A stretch of DNA of 64,000 nt from Pseudisothecium myosuroides (GCA_951799445.1 OX637288.1:32095288-32159287), one strand, 5' to 3'. Counted from the stretch's first letter, positions 11,601 through 22,599 are shown. Notes: generated by a model from the sequence alone, not told the origin. Numbers and translations: made by a program.

Positions 11601-11705
11601 TTTAGGGTTGTCTAGGGATAAAAGGCTGTTTAGGACCAAAGGGCATATTCGTATGTATCATACCCATTTTAATTTTACACTCTTTTTAGGGCTTTTTGTA
11701 TATAA
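8690..11705 (-). mobile_element. LTR-like repeat element, copy 2 (inverted, inside the CACTA element)
   Basis: The reverse complement of this stretch follows the order of copy 1 (1 to ~4400): the AAAAAGAGTGTA end near 11690, the CACTC/GAATCTA block near 11340-11390, the GGCGGAGC.TTGAAC blocks near 11050-11190, a GC-rich part at 10350-10510, a purine-rich part near 9760-9990 and an ATG-plus-donor leader at 9660. The palindrome at 10573-10935 interrupts it. No coding capacity is seen. Divergence from copy 1 is large, so both copies look old. From about 9500 down to 8690 the motif GGATGAAGTTT and its complement AAACTTCATCC recur many times. Confidence 0.5.
10573..10935. mobile_element. 363-bp near-perfect palindrome (foldback or MITE-like element)
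   Basis: The arms at 10573-10748 and 10760-10935 are reverse complements with only a few mismatches, separated by about 11 bases. The termini are TTACATCACAAAG and CTTTGTGATGTAA. A transcript would fold into a hairpin of about 175 bp. No clear target duplication is visible unless it is the palindromic TTA/TAA itself. Confidence 0.9.
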
Positions 11706-11948
11706 TTTCAACTTCAATTGCAAAATTTAGGGGAAAAAAAAACTATGAGTCCCAAGTGATGAATTGGGAGCTCACATCTATATGGCAATTTTTGTTAAAT
11801 TTAAAAAATTTATTGTCCAATTCAACAAAATTGAATACTAAATTTTAGTTTGATTTTAAACGAGACAACGCAACCAAAACAACTGAAATGAACAACAGAT
11901 TTTGGTCAAAGTTCTGTTGTTTTGGTCATGGATTTTCTAGTAGTGAAT

Positions 11949-12780
11949 ATTTAATGACTCTAGAAAAAAAAGACCAAGGTTTAGCAAACTTACCTGTAGT
12001 AGAAACTACATCCTTCATTTCAACATCCATTGCCTATATTTGAGCTTCTACAAAACCATTTAGCCAAGTTTCTTGCAAAGCCTCATTAGAAACAAATTCA
12101 TAAACAGCAAGGTGAAAAGAGCAACATGATCGATTTCCATCCCACCAAATATTTTTGCGTTGTCTTGACTCAATAAACAAGGGTCTATCCTCATCAAATC
12201 TGATATGTTCAATTCTACCTATATGTGATGTACACTCCCCTGCCTTTCCAATACAAAAATTATGTTAGTTTTTAACATGTTGAACTAGCAATGAGAAAAT
12301 TTTCACAACAATCTAAACCCACTTTGTCTAAGGCAAAAGGCAAAATTAGAAAACAAATCATGCATCAGCATCATGTATAAAATTGCAAAATGGCAAGATA
12401 TCAAACAATCTATAATGGATTCCCTAGTCAGCCAATTATCTTTTTAAAAATGTCCATGTTTAACGTGATGGATGTATTCCGTTCCAAAGTAAATTATATG
12501 TACTACAAAAGAAGACAGCTCTGTTTTTTTCTAACAAGGTTCTTTTTCCATAAAAAACTTCTAAAAAAGACTATCACTTCAAGATGCAAGATTATTCCTT
12601 TTACATGTTCTTGAATCCTTTCACCATCAACAATAATACCTTTATCAAGTTCTTCTAGATATTTTCTTACCTTTAGAAAAGAAATGCATTGAACAACAAA
12701 AAAAAATTCTTTATCTTTGACATTTATATCATCTTCTAACAAACCATGTTGGTCTTTTGAAAAATAACAATAAATCAATA
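11949..12780 (-). pseudogene. Decayed gene of unknown family, 5' part (upstream of the CACTA insertion)
   Basis: On the minus strand an exon-like frame covers about 12244-11994. It contains RIEHIRFDEDRPLFIESRQR and NIWWDGNRSCCSFHLAVYEF, one in-frame TAG, and ends at a GTAAGT donor. The following intron ends TTTTTTTTCTAG at about 11960, and the next exon was entered only about 11 bases before the transposon. An upstream frame at 12778-12503 has KVRKYLEELDKGIIVDGER. Splice signals with a stop codon indicate a former gene. The family is not recognised. Confidence 0.5.
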
Positions 12781-12941
12781 GTAGGTGGTTCTTACTTGCT
12801 ATATACCTATCCCAAAATAAGACTCTAGATGCTTAAAGGAGGGGATTGTGGAGCTTCTTTCCAACATGTAGAGGGTCTTGTATCATTAATGCCATATTTA
12901 ACTAGTTTTGGACTTTAGGGTCAAATTTGGACTTTTTCAAG

Positions 12942-13760
12942 GTACAGTTCATCAGCATATCTTTGGATGTAAGGATTTTGGAGAGCGCCATGTTGTTCCA
13001 AGTAGGAAGGGAAACATTTGAGGGGGACCAATTTGAACTATGTCATGATACAATGTATCGGGAGATCTTCTAGTGTTAGGAGTTTGGAGATGACCATGTC
13101 GTTCAAAGTAGGAAGAGAAACAATTGAAGGGGGACCGATTTGAACTAAGTATGTTATAGTATAGTTTATTGTGCCTTCTTGAGGTGTTCACATTTTGGAA
13201 AGCGCCATGTTGTTCCAAGTAGGAAGGGAAACATTTGAGGGGAACCAATTTGAACTATGTCATGATACAATGTATCGGGAGATCTTCTGGTGTTAGGAGT
13301 TTGGAGACGACCATGTCGTTCAAAGTAGGAAGAGAAACAATTGAGGGAGACCGATTTGAACTAAGTATGTCATAGTATAGTTTATTGTGCCTTCTTGAGG
13401 TGTTCACATTTTGGAGAGCGCCCTGTTGTTCCAAGTAGGAAGGGAAACATTTGAGGGGAACCAATTTGAACTATGTCATGATACAATGTATCGGGAGATC
13501 TTCTGGTGTTAGGAGTTTGGAGACGACCATGTCGTTCAAAGTAGGAGGACAAACAATTGAAGGGGACCGATTTGAACTAGTATGTCATGGTACAATTTAT
13601 TGTGCCTTTTGAGGTATTAACATTTTGGAGACCGCCACATTGTTCCAAATAGGAAGGGAAACAATTGAGGGGGACTGATTTGAACTAGGTCATGGTACAG
13701 TTCATCAAGAGATCTTCAAATGTTCACATTTTAGAGCCCCCCACACCATTCAAAATAGCA
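12942..13760. repeat. Satellite array: two alternating ~108-bp monomers forming ~216-bp dimers
   Basis: The phrase GTTGTTCCAAGTAGGAAGGG (type A) occurs near 12992, 13208, 13425 and, altered, 13640. GTCGTTCAAAGTAGGA (type B) occurs near 13098, 13315 and 13531. Monomers are 106-112 bases and dimers 216-217. The A-B-A-B-A-B-A order makes it a miniature higher-order repeat. Open frames across it on the minus strand are repeat artefacts. Confidence 0.9.
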
Positions 13761-14460
13761 CATGTCCGGTTCATATATGAAAACATGTCAAGTAATATTT
13801 GTTATATTGAGACGTTTCACAGTCTCATTTTTACCTTTGACTCAAAGATAAACCGCTTTATCTCTTTATTAGTATTTTTTTATAAATAGGTAATAATATC
13901 AACTTTTGAAATTTTACTTTATAATCACTATTTGAGAATTATTTATTTTTGGTTTCAATTAATATTTTTCAAAATGAATTTACAATAACTAGCATTCTGT
14001 CTCAAAATCTGCAAAAAGTCTCAATATAACAAATATGGTCATTTAATGTCATTGGAGGATTGCACTCCTATGTTTATTGGGACATAGTGATTGAAATGAA
14101 TCATCAAGAGATCTCTTGATGTATTGGAATCCCATGAAATTACGATTCTTTGCTTTGCAAGAAACTAATCACTACACGATTTATGCAAATTCAGATGATA
14201 GAGCCAAAAAAATTTGGCCCGTCTAGATTTCTGTGCGGAATTAGAGATCGGGAGATCTCTTGATGACTGTAATCCCTACTATGTTAGAAGAGAAAATACA
14301 AAATGATAAGGCAAAAGCAATTACCGTACAGGCATTTTGTACAATGCAATCAGTTTCCAATAAACATTGAACTTGGTTTCATGACATTTTATTGATATTC
14401 ATACAAGACAAACAAAGAAGATCCTTCAGATTCAATTGAAGGCAATCCTTGCGATATCCA
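13760..14460. other. AT-rich stretch without a supported gene; one 20-bp palindrome
   Basis: No coding signal was found. CATCAAGAGATCTCTTGATG at 14102-14121 is a perfect 20-base palindrome. Part of it recurs near 13705 (ATCAAGAGATCTT) and 14248-14265 (GAGATCTCTTGATG), so it is probably related to the adjacent satellite. Confidence 0.5.
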
Positions 14461-14462
14461 AA

Positions 14463-14945
14463 CTAGTCCACTTGACGGAAGGGTTTTCCACTAACATTTA
14501 ACACCTTCTGGACATAGTAGGGACGTTGCATTTTGAGAGAATCTACATCATCCCTCACGCATATTGAGGGTTGTAGTACACGCGCATGAGGCCACTTGAG
14601 GGGATCTAACTCGAGCACTACAAGGGTTCGATTCCAAAGAACACTACGTTGTTCAGGATTACTTAAGAGATGCTTCAGCAATTGACCACGATTCGGATAC
14701 GGTTTGCTCTTGTTGGGTTTGTCAACACTGGCAATATAAAGAAACCCATTCAGAATCCCGGGTAGAAGAAGACATTGAAGAAGCTCTGCCAAAGTCGAAG
14801 TATGCATGCACAACCACAAGACACAGTGAGTATGTTCGACGAAATGTTGAAAAAGACCGTGAAAGCCAACCGATATGTCGATGTTCTGAGGGAGATCCGC
14901 AACACCACCATGGACGCATAGATCACTGGTCAGTACAACAAGCAA
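14463..14945 (-). pseudogene. Degenerate FCP1/NIF-type HAD phosphatase domain
   Basis: The 160-codon frame has no ATG at its start. Upstream codons in the same frame read about GWFTQKALLVVLTSDL, which lines up with the hydrophobic strand and DxD motif of NIF (SCP/FCP1) phosphatases, but the first catalytic Asp is Thr. A middle part (FQHFVEHTHCVLWLCMHTST) matches the family's helix and W-S strand. A later part (TLVVLELDPLKWPHARVLQP) sits where an LLVDDSPxK motif is expected and has lost both aspartates. Loss of the catalytic residues and the missing start argue for a pseudogene. The 15454-15744 piece looks like part of a second copy. Confidence 0.55.
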
Positions 14946-15453
14946 CGCCTTTTGCGTGAACCAACCATCAAGAGTTCTCCCAGTGAATATAAATCACGTC
15001 ACACTACATACAGCAAAACAGATGACTGATTCCTTTATCTTGATCATGTCTAATTTCGTAAGTGAAGCCACAGAATAAAAGATGTAATTTACACGTAGTA
15101 TGAAGTGCCGTGAGATCTTTGGATGGAAACATAAAGAAGAAATACAAAGCCGCAGACCAGAGTTCACATCCAATTCACAATGGGTGTCACTTAACATAGA
15201 ACTAAAACATTTATAACTATCGAATGTTAATTTACAATCAATTTTTCCACAAGTATGAGAATACTAGAGCTAAATATTCAAAATTGCTTGACCTACTCAA
15301 AATGTATCAACTTCAAAGAAAACTTTATAGAAAATTGAAGACTACATTAACAATACGCTATAATGTACATCCAGATTATTCTTCACTAACCCCCTAAACC
15401 GTGGACACACCCAAACAAGTATCGTGATATCTCATGGTCACGCCTCCCGCCTT

Positions 15454-15744
15454 TCAGAGCGGGCTGTCCGGGGCCCCCCTCAGTATGTTCATGCCCTCAG
15501 TGGACACCGCTTCCATCAGGCACTGACCGCCATACAATGGATTATTCTTCACATAGACTGGAATAGCTACATTTGAATTAAAGAGACCATCAAGCCAAGG
15601 ACGGAGGTGGCCATCCAAGTAGTTGTCTCGTCTGTCACTGCACCAGGACCGAGGGAATATAGCATTGTGAGGATCATTGGGAAGGTTTTTAACTGGACTG
15701 TCATCAACTAAGAGAACGTCTTGTAGAGACGAAAGACTAGCCAT
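15454..15744 (-). pseudogene. C-terminal fragment of an FCP1/NIF-type HAD phosphatase
   Basis: From a minus-strand ATG at 15744 the 96-codon frame reads LLVDDSPVKNLPNDPHNAIF and then RDNYLDGHLRPWLDGLF. This is the motif IV region and C-terminal lobe of plant NIF-type phosphatases. The DD pair is intact, but the nucleophile DxDx(T/V) half is absent upstream, where no further exon was found. The piece lies 5' of the more decayed copy at 14463-14945 on the same strand, the wrong order for one gene, so two partial copies are inferred. It could be a live last exon if distant exons exist; that seems unlikely. Confidence 0.5.
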
Positions 15745-15749
15745 GCGTG

Positions 15750-17340
15750 CTAATGTTATTCTCTACTCTAAATTAAACTTGGAAGTTTTTTATTGCAACC
15801 ATTGGGATTGACATTTTTCAATTTCATAATTATATTCTAAACACTTTAGAATTTTGAATCATTCTCTACTTTTTTTTACTTACTATTTTTTTCCTATATG
15901 TTGTACAATTCCAAATGATTTGAAATTTCTTAAGCACATAGCCAACTTATTTAGGAAAAAGAATTCAAAGAAGGACCACCATTTTGGACATTTTTTCATA
16001 TAAATACTTGAGCACTAATCGATCGGTTCCTATGCAGCATGTCAGAGAATTACCTTATAACGAAGAAAAGTGACTAGAGCAGGGGGGGAATGGCCAGACC
16101 TTCATGCATGCACTCACTCGAGAAGAGGACGCGATCCAAGCACTTGATTGAAGAACTCAGCTTGCAATGCACTTGCTTCAATTCGGCAAGACGTCCTCTC
16201 CATTGGCATTGATCGACCTTCATGCAGAACCTCCTTCCGAGGATCGAGATGAGGCGGTATTGAGCTCTGCAAAGTCCACATGCTGCTCGCCAATTCCCAA
16301 TGGTCACCACAACGTTACAACGGTAATCGCCATTGCGCTAGTGAGCAATTCTGTACTGTACAGTACAGTACTGATATTACATGGAGATTAGTTCATACGG
16401 GAAACCAGCCGGAGATTCTGGAATAATGGTCACTGCGTCGGTTCAGTTCAGGACTGAGCTTGCAATATTCCAGGTTGACCCCAAATTTTTTGCAGTAGTG
16501 ACTTTTGCAGGTGCAAGCCAGCGGTAACCGGTTCCTACTGGAAAATATTCACGGTGAGGGAAAAGTCAGCCATCTCCACCGAATTCTTCGCACTTTAGGG
16601 CTGCCACGTCAACTATTTTCAGGAAAGTGTGTGGAGACTAAAATACAGAGCTATTGTTGAGCGTTACATATATCAGCAAGCAGCTGTGCTACGAGAGGCT
16701 CTGTCCCTGTGGCACTAGAAACTGCAACGGAACAATGTCTCTCTTTTCATATTATTCTTTAAAGTGACTCGGTTATGAGGAAGGAAGCTCCTCAAACTTC
16801 CTCACACTAGATGCAAAACCTCCTCCCCTTTGGTCCACAGCCAACAAATCAAACTCTCCACTCCATCAACTCCATCACAATCTTTCCACAAGGCCATCTA
16901 AAGTGATCTCAAATTTGCCTGAATTGTAGTGTGGTCCAAACGTCCAATCTGTCAGCAGTCAGCAGCATGGAGCAAGTACAAATAAATTGAAATTTGGGCC
17001 TTGAAAGTCTGAAACCATCCAACCAGCTCGACAGTCCCGGTCCTGAGCCTAGCCACTGCACAACCACATAATCGTAGTAAAAAAACATTTTTCTGCAAGA
17101 CATTCCTGCATCTTGCCTGAATACCGGCAAAGGTAAAGAAACCACATCTCACGTCTCCAGAGTAGCGGAAAGTCTCAGCCTGTGACAGCCAGACATGTAA
17201 GCAATGAAACAGGATTCAATTTGGCGAAATCTATGCCAGGCGTTGCTTCTGAAAATTTGCATTTATAAGGAAGACAGCCGCAAGTAACTCTACACCCTAG
17301 CCTAGATTATTAAAACTGCTCGTCCTTTCTGCTGGTGCAC
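15750..17340. other. Intergenic; no supported gene
   Basis: Several short open frames on both strands show no family likeness and no linked splice sites. CTGTACTGTACAGTACAG at 16351-16368 is a perfect 18-base palindrome. The right part may include downstream sequence of the 17566-18522 gene. Confidence 0.5.
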
Positions 17341-17350
17341 CATCTTAAAT

Positions 17351-17356
17351 TTTATT
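17351..17356 (-). terminator. Candidate poly(A) signal AATAAA for the 85-residue gene
   Basis: TTTATT on the plus strand gives AATAAA on the minus strand, about 210 bases after the stop codon at 17566. The position suits a plant 3' UTR, but the motif is common in AT-rich DNA. Confidence 0.3.
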
Positions 17357-17565
17357 GTGAAAGCGCTAAGCAAAAGCCACCATAAGCTTGTAAACCACAT
17401 TCTGCATCACGGCATCAACACTGTTGCAATAAAGCCGTGAAAATGTGAACCCCCTTCGATCCATCCAAGAAAACTAGCTCACTACCAATGCACATCCTTA
17501 CTGTTCAACATAGCCATGGAAATCTGAGAAATCTAGTACTAGCTCAGCTGCCTGCTCCTTAGACA

Positions 17566-18522
17566 TCAATCAGATTTGGCAGGCTCTGGATCTCCAAAGT
17601 TCTTGCACCACATTTGAGACGGTATAGGCCTAATAGGCATCAAAGGCCGTTGCTGCACGAAACAAGTAGAGCATTCAGACAGCCATACATATCATCAAGA
17701 TTCGTAAGCGCACAAATCCTGCCACTTATTAACCTGGAACGGCGGGTATGAAAAGTCCTCGTAACCAAAGCTGACATATTCAACGATTTGACTCCAAACT
17801 TCAAACTAAAATTTCATGCTCAATTCTTAACCAAATCTTTTGAGTGATAGCTTCTTGGTCCACTACTGAAATGTGTTCCTAATGCGCTATAATACACGAC
17901 CAAATTTGAAGTGTAGAGATCACAGCAAGCAATCAAATTTTTGCAGTGAGTATGAGATCCGACTACACAAAGAGCCAACAAGCAGTTCAACTTCTTCAGC
18001 TCCTGCCTCAATACCGGGTCAAATCCTGCAAGTAAAAGCTCATTGGAAACCCATGCAAAATGCACTTCTAGAAAATAAGCATCCACGTTCTGATTCTGAG
18101 TATTCAGATCAAATCGACTGATTGAAATTTCCAGGCTAGGGTTTGAAATGGCTTTCACATCCACTGTTCCAATTTTAAAAATAAGCCTATCGACTCAATC
18201 TCATACTCTCAAAACCTTGAAATTCCACTACTAATTGCCCCCTCGCAAACTCCACGAACATTATACAGAAACCAAACCCTAATCAACCGAGAGTAACCAG
18301 CGCACATCCCCGCACAGACCCTGTCCAATCGATCAACCACTCTTAACTTACCTCCAATTGCGCCGACTTCATGGCAATCGGGACACACACAGCGAAAATT
18401 CCAATGAAGGCGAAGACGGTGTTCCGACGCCAGTGCTTGGGGTGGCACCACCACCCGCCCGTGGGACTCCACACCTGCGTCGGGTAGCCGGGGTAATGGC
18501 CATCGGGGGGAGCCCCGCCCAT
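17566..18522 (-). CDS. Small single-membrane-span protein of 85 residues, two exons (plant-conserved type, function unknown)
   Basis: Exon 1 is 18522-18352 (57 codons) and exon 2 is 17652-17566 (28 codons and TGA). The 699-bp phase-0 intron has a GTAAGT donor and a TTTCGTGCAG acceptor. The product starts MGGAPPDGHYPGYPTQVWSP, followed by a Trp/His-rich GGWWCHPKHWRRNT segment. One hydrophobic helix follows at about residues 35-51 (VFAFIGIFAVCVPIAM). The tail is KSAQLEQRPLMPIRPIPSQ then MWCKNFG. The basic segment before the helix and the Pro-rich tail resemble small plant membrane proteins, perhaps mitochondrial inner-membrane or complex I-associated ones. That assignment is from memory of the pattern only. 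Exon 1 is GC-rich unlike the flanks, and a CTG/CAG microsatellite lies just 5' of the start. Confidence 0.82.
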
Positions 18523-18836
18523 CGCTGCTGCTGCTGCTGCAAGGGGATTACAAACAAATGGAGAGCTGTTCGCGGACGGATGCGTGCACGTCGAAGTGGT
18601 CGCTTCGGTTGCTTGGCTCTGCGATTCTGGCTATGGCGGAGGAAATTAGGGTTGAATGGAGGAAGAGAACGGAACCACTGCGACGAACGGAGTCGTTCAT
18701 CAGAGTGGGCGCAGGACATTACCCTAAGTGTAGGTCCATGTCTAAAAATTTTAAAATTGTACAACTATTTATGGAAATCTGAAAAAAATTCATTGGTGCC
18801 AATTCTGAATATCCAATACTGATTCTTGAGAACATT

Positions 18837-19060
18837 TAAGGTAGGAGCACCCAATGGCGTTAGTGTACCTAATGGTGTCAGTTTCTACATATGATAGTCA
18901 TTTCAAAACTTAAATGTAGGTAAACCATAGATAGCTTATTTTTTTTTTCCCTAAAGGATAAGCTATCTACAAGCTACCTACATTTATGTTCTAGAATCAA
19001 TGCCTTACATAGAAACTGACGCCATTAGGTACACTGACGCTATTGGGTGCTCCTACCTTA
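18837..19060. mobile_element. 224-bp MITE-like element with about 100-bp terminal inverted repeats
   Basis: The left arm begins TAAGGTAGGAGCACCCAATG and the right arm ends with its complement, CATTGGGTGCTCCTACCTTA with one change. The arms stay complementary almost to the centre (AAGCTATCT / AGATAGCTT around 18930-18970). It lies about 300 bases upstream of the 85-residue gene, so it may lie within its promoter region. Confidence 0.85.
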
Positions 19061-19079
19061 GAAAAAGGAACACATTTAC

Positions 19080-21130
19080 TATACAGATGACTAGAAAAAA
19101 TCAATCCAAAATTGGGAGTGTCGAAAAAGTAAGAGGAGCAAAGTGCTGAAAGTGAAGAAAATCAAAACAAGCTGCCTAACTGTCCAAATTCTAAAATTAA
19201 ATTATTTTGGCACCAAATTGGCGAATCTGACTTGAACGTATGATAAATCCGTCTTATGAAGTGGGACCAGCAGGGTAAAAGTAAAAAAAGCCCCCTATTT
19301 TGTGCCGATGTTGTAGACCTCTCCTAGCTCATTTTTAGTATAAACGTTGAATGTCAAACTTTGAAATTACATTCACTAGTACAAATTTTGCAACCAATCA
19401 CAAACAACTATTGCCATCTAAAAACAAGTCGTTTTGGATGAGTTATTTTGGACATTGTTCAAAAACATTTCAATCTATAAAAATATTAGTTGTCAAAAAT
19501 GAGTTATTCCAAACAGAGAATAGTAGTAAAAGACCAAATTTCTAAATAGAGTGATTTTAGTGCTATCTACAATATTCTTGGTGTCGGTTTGAAGGGATTA
19601 ATTCTACTAATGACATCAAACCTTTAAAGGTCAATAGGCTTGAGAAGATTATGAATTTTGAGAAAATTATACATTAAAAGAAATTTTTCAATTATTCAAC
19701 AAATTGTCAAGATGTCAATTAAAGACTATCTCTCAATTACTTTCCTACTCTATTGCACAACTCCAGAGAACTTGAATTTTGTATGATTACAAACACATCA
19801 TGTAGCTGTTATGCTTGTCCCAATTTTCAAACTTGATGAATTGCAGTATTTTAGATCGCATTCAAATACTTAAATATCATATCTATATTTATTAATTTGA
19901 CCTCTTGCATATTAACAAATATTCACAAAATTTTCAAATGTAAGAAAATTTTGTAGTTTTTACAACTTTGAAAGAAAAATTAAACTTTTTATACTTAATT
20001 GATATTTATTATAATAGCCAAATATTTGCAAAAGATTGTTGCTAACATTGTAATAAGATAAATAAAACTAAAAATTTTCCTTTTAGAACGTTGAAATGTT
20101 GAATCCTATTTTTGGATTAAAATGGACAAAATTGGAGTATCCAAATTTACTTTTAATAATCCTTGAACAACATTTTCTAGCCAAGTAGGTAGTTCAAGAG
20201 GGAATAAAAAAACTTGTCAAAGAAAGACATGGTTTTTACTCCTTGCCCAAGGTTTATACATGCAAGGCATGCAAAATTGACTAATGAACAAACTTTGACT
20301 TTGTAGCCTACATGCGGTGCTTAACAGGCCTTTATTACTATAGAAGTAGATTCAGTAGGTTTAAAATTTCCAAAAACATCCTCAAGTCTCATATTAAAGA
20401 TTCACTTGGAACCAAGTTTGAGGGGCTTAGCATATTGTATAAGGATTAATACCACATAGGAGAATGCACCTTTAGTAAGATTAATATTTTACTTTAAAAT
20501 TTTGAATATATTCCTCCTTTATGTGAATGTATGTGTAAACAATTTATGCACCTCTTCTAATCATTCTGATGTTAAAGATGCTTTATACTCAAGGTCAAAT
20601 CAAAAAAACAATGCTAAAAAAACAAGCACTCTTGTAGTCAAATTCTATGCACTTTACATACCAATGAAAAAGCTCCAATTCTTTTATTTTATTTTTAGCA
20701 TTTGTAAGCCAAGAAAATAAAATAATTTTTAACATTTTCATTTGTCAAATTTGGATCATTTCAAGATTTTGACTATAAAGAATGTTTGATTTTTACTTAT
20801 TTTTAGCTTGTCTCTAAGTGTAAAGCGCTACTAGGATCATTTAAATTTGTTTTCATTGTCTCAACTTTGCCCAAATTGTAAAGCATTGATTTACACTTTG
20901 GGACCAAGCCAAAAAAAATTTAATTTAAAGAAGTCTGATTGGTTAAGCTAGAACATTAATTAGTTGACCCTCTGAGGCCTAAGGAGACATTTTTTTACTT
21001 CTCACCTATTCAACATGTCAAAAATCATGAAATATTACCAAATAAAATTTATAATTACATATATTTTAACATTGAAAGGAGAAGTTCAAAACTGAAATTT
21101 AAGATTTCATAACTAGCTTGATGAAAAATG
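19080..21130. other. AT-rich intergenic DNA without supported genes
   Basis: Only short chance frames were found, with stops in all frames and no recognisable domain. No terminal-repeat element could be bounded. The stretch 20964-21247 might be a decayed TTAA-type element (left TTGACCCTCTGAGG, right CCTTCAGGGTTAA), but the ends match poorly. Confidence 0.5.
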
Positions 21131-21131
21131 C

Positions 21132-21192
<61 letters not shown>
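21132..21192 (+). repeat. (AAT)n microsatellite, about 20 units
   Basis: An uninterrupted ATA/AAT repeat of about 61 bases lies in AT-rich intergenic DNA. Such a tract is likely to vary in length. Confidence 0.95.
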
Positions 21193-21194
<2 letters not shown>

Positions 21195-22599
21195 GTTTAA
21201 ATCTATGAAAAAATTAAATTAAATTAAATTTAGACCTTCAGGGTTAAACCCTAGAAGGACAGTTGGATCATTGTACCCATGTAATTCGATCAAATTCATA
21301 ATCTTAGAACCACAAAATGATTGAGATCATTTAGAGCTTGTTGTATTTGAAATTTATGATGACATAATCAAAAGTTGAAGCTTGTGCACCATGAGCCTAA
21401 TATTGTCTCAAAGAACCATTTTTTTTTAATCTTATGTTCTCCCAAATAAATAAAACCTCCATTGACATGTTTATTTTGACCTTGAATAGCATCTACAATC
21501 CATAGATTTTGGAGAAAAATAAAAATTTATGAAAAACTACTTTAATTTTGTTCATTCATTCATTCATCATTCATTGAACACTTATCGTTTGCAATGTTGT
21601 GAATGGAACATGCTAAACCATTCTAAGCTCTCTGCCAATGGAACTGTGATGGGAGTGCTCATAATTTATTTTTTTCTTGCCTATTTTCTAGTAGCTGTTC
21701 TTTTCTTTGCACCATGGGGCCAAATTGCACCAATTTCAAAATAAATCTTTACTTTTCAGCAAACAAAAGTAGTCTATTTTCGCCAAAAATTTTCCATTTC
21801 TATTTGAAATGTGGAATGAAGTCACGAAATTTGAAAAAAAAATTACAAGGATATAATTGAAATTTTCTTTTTGGTCCCAAAGAAGGATGAATGTAGAAAT
21901 ATAGTGCTTCACCAAATTTTAAGTGATTACCATCTCAGCACTTTCTCAAAAAGTAAAAAAAAATGCTTTGGTCCCAATGCAAAAATCACCAAGTCACTTG
22001 CCCACTCTGCAAGACATTATACCCATCCCACAAAGTGAAACCAGCAAGGTAGATTTACCTTGGGGATAAACGCAGGGATTTTTTTATTTGCCACATATAA
22101 AAAAAAATTGCAAATTTTGAATTCATATTTGCAATTAGAATATTCTTCAACAATATTTTGGAATATGTTTGAATTACGTATGAAAATAATATTTGTCTGC
22201 AATTATTTGTCTATTTTTGAAAGCCTAAAGTATGTAAAAATTATAAAATTTAAAAAAAATGGAATTTATTGTACTTGATGATCCATATTCAACTATGTTT
22301 TATACACAAATTTATAAAAAATGTATACTTTATATTGTATGCTACAATATATTGCAATCTACAATACTATTCTATATCTAAGTATATATACAATACAATA
22401 CATTTAAGAGAAGAGAATACAATACAATGAGAAGTGTAACGTGGAAACACCTAAAATTGTCAAAATAAGAAATTCAATATAGTTGGAGGCACCTTTTCCT
22501 AAAATAAATATTTTTGTAGTATTAGCGATTGAAAATCATGAATTTAAAAAAAAATAGATTTATTAGAACATATGGCATGTTATTTCTATGAATTTTCAT

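Larger units (their letters stand above)
5990..11945. mobile_element. CACTA-type (En/Spm-like) DNA transposon, non-autonomous, with nested insertions
   Basis: The left end is CACTACTAGAAAGTAGTG and the right end, read inward on the minus strand, is CACTACTAGAAAATCCATG. The two share a 12-base terminal repeat, and both contain ATCTGTTGTTC just inside. The element is flanked by AAT on both sides (5987-5989 and 11946-11948), the 3-bp target duplication expected of CACTA transposons. Removing the element and one AAT restores a continuous reading frame just after a splice acceptor in the host pseudogene. No transposase-like open frame was found, so it looks non-autonomous. Much of the interior consists of later insertions: a TTAA-flanked element, a SINE candidate, an inverted LTR-like copy and a palindrome. 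Confidence 0.85.

Noticed and set aside
12952..13464. Two near-identical minus-strand frames (MVPLKCFPSYLEQ...)
   Set aside because: They arise from the satellite dimers and contain no independent evidence of coding.
18369..18764. Long minus-strand frame of 131 codons over the 85-residue gene
   Set aside because: It is in a different frame from the spliced gene, and its sequence is a low-complexity shadow of a GC-rich exon.
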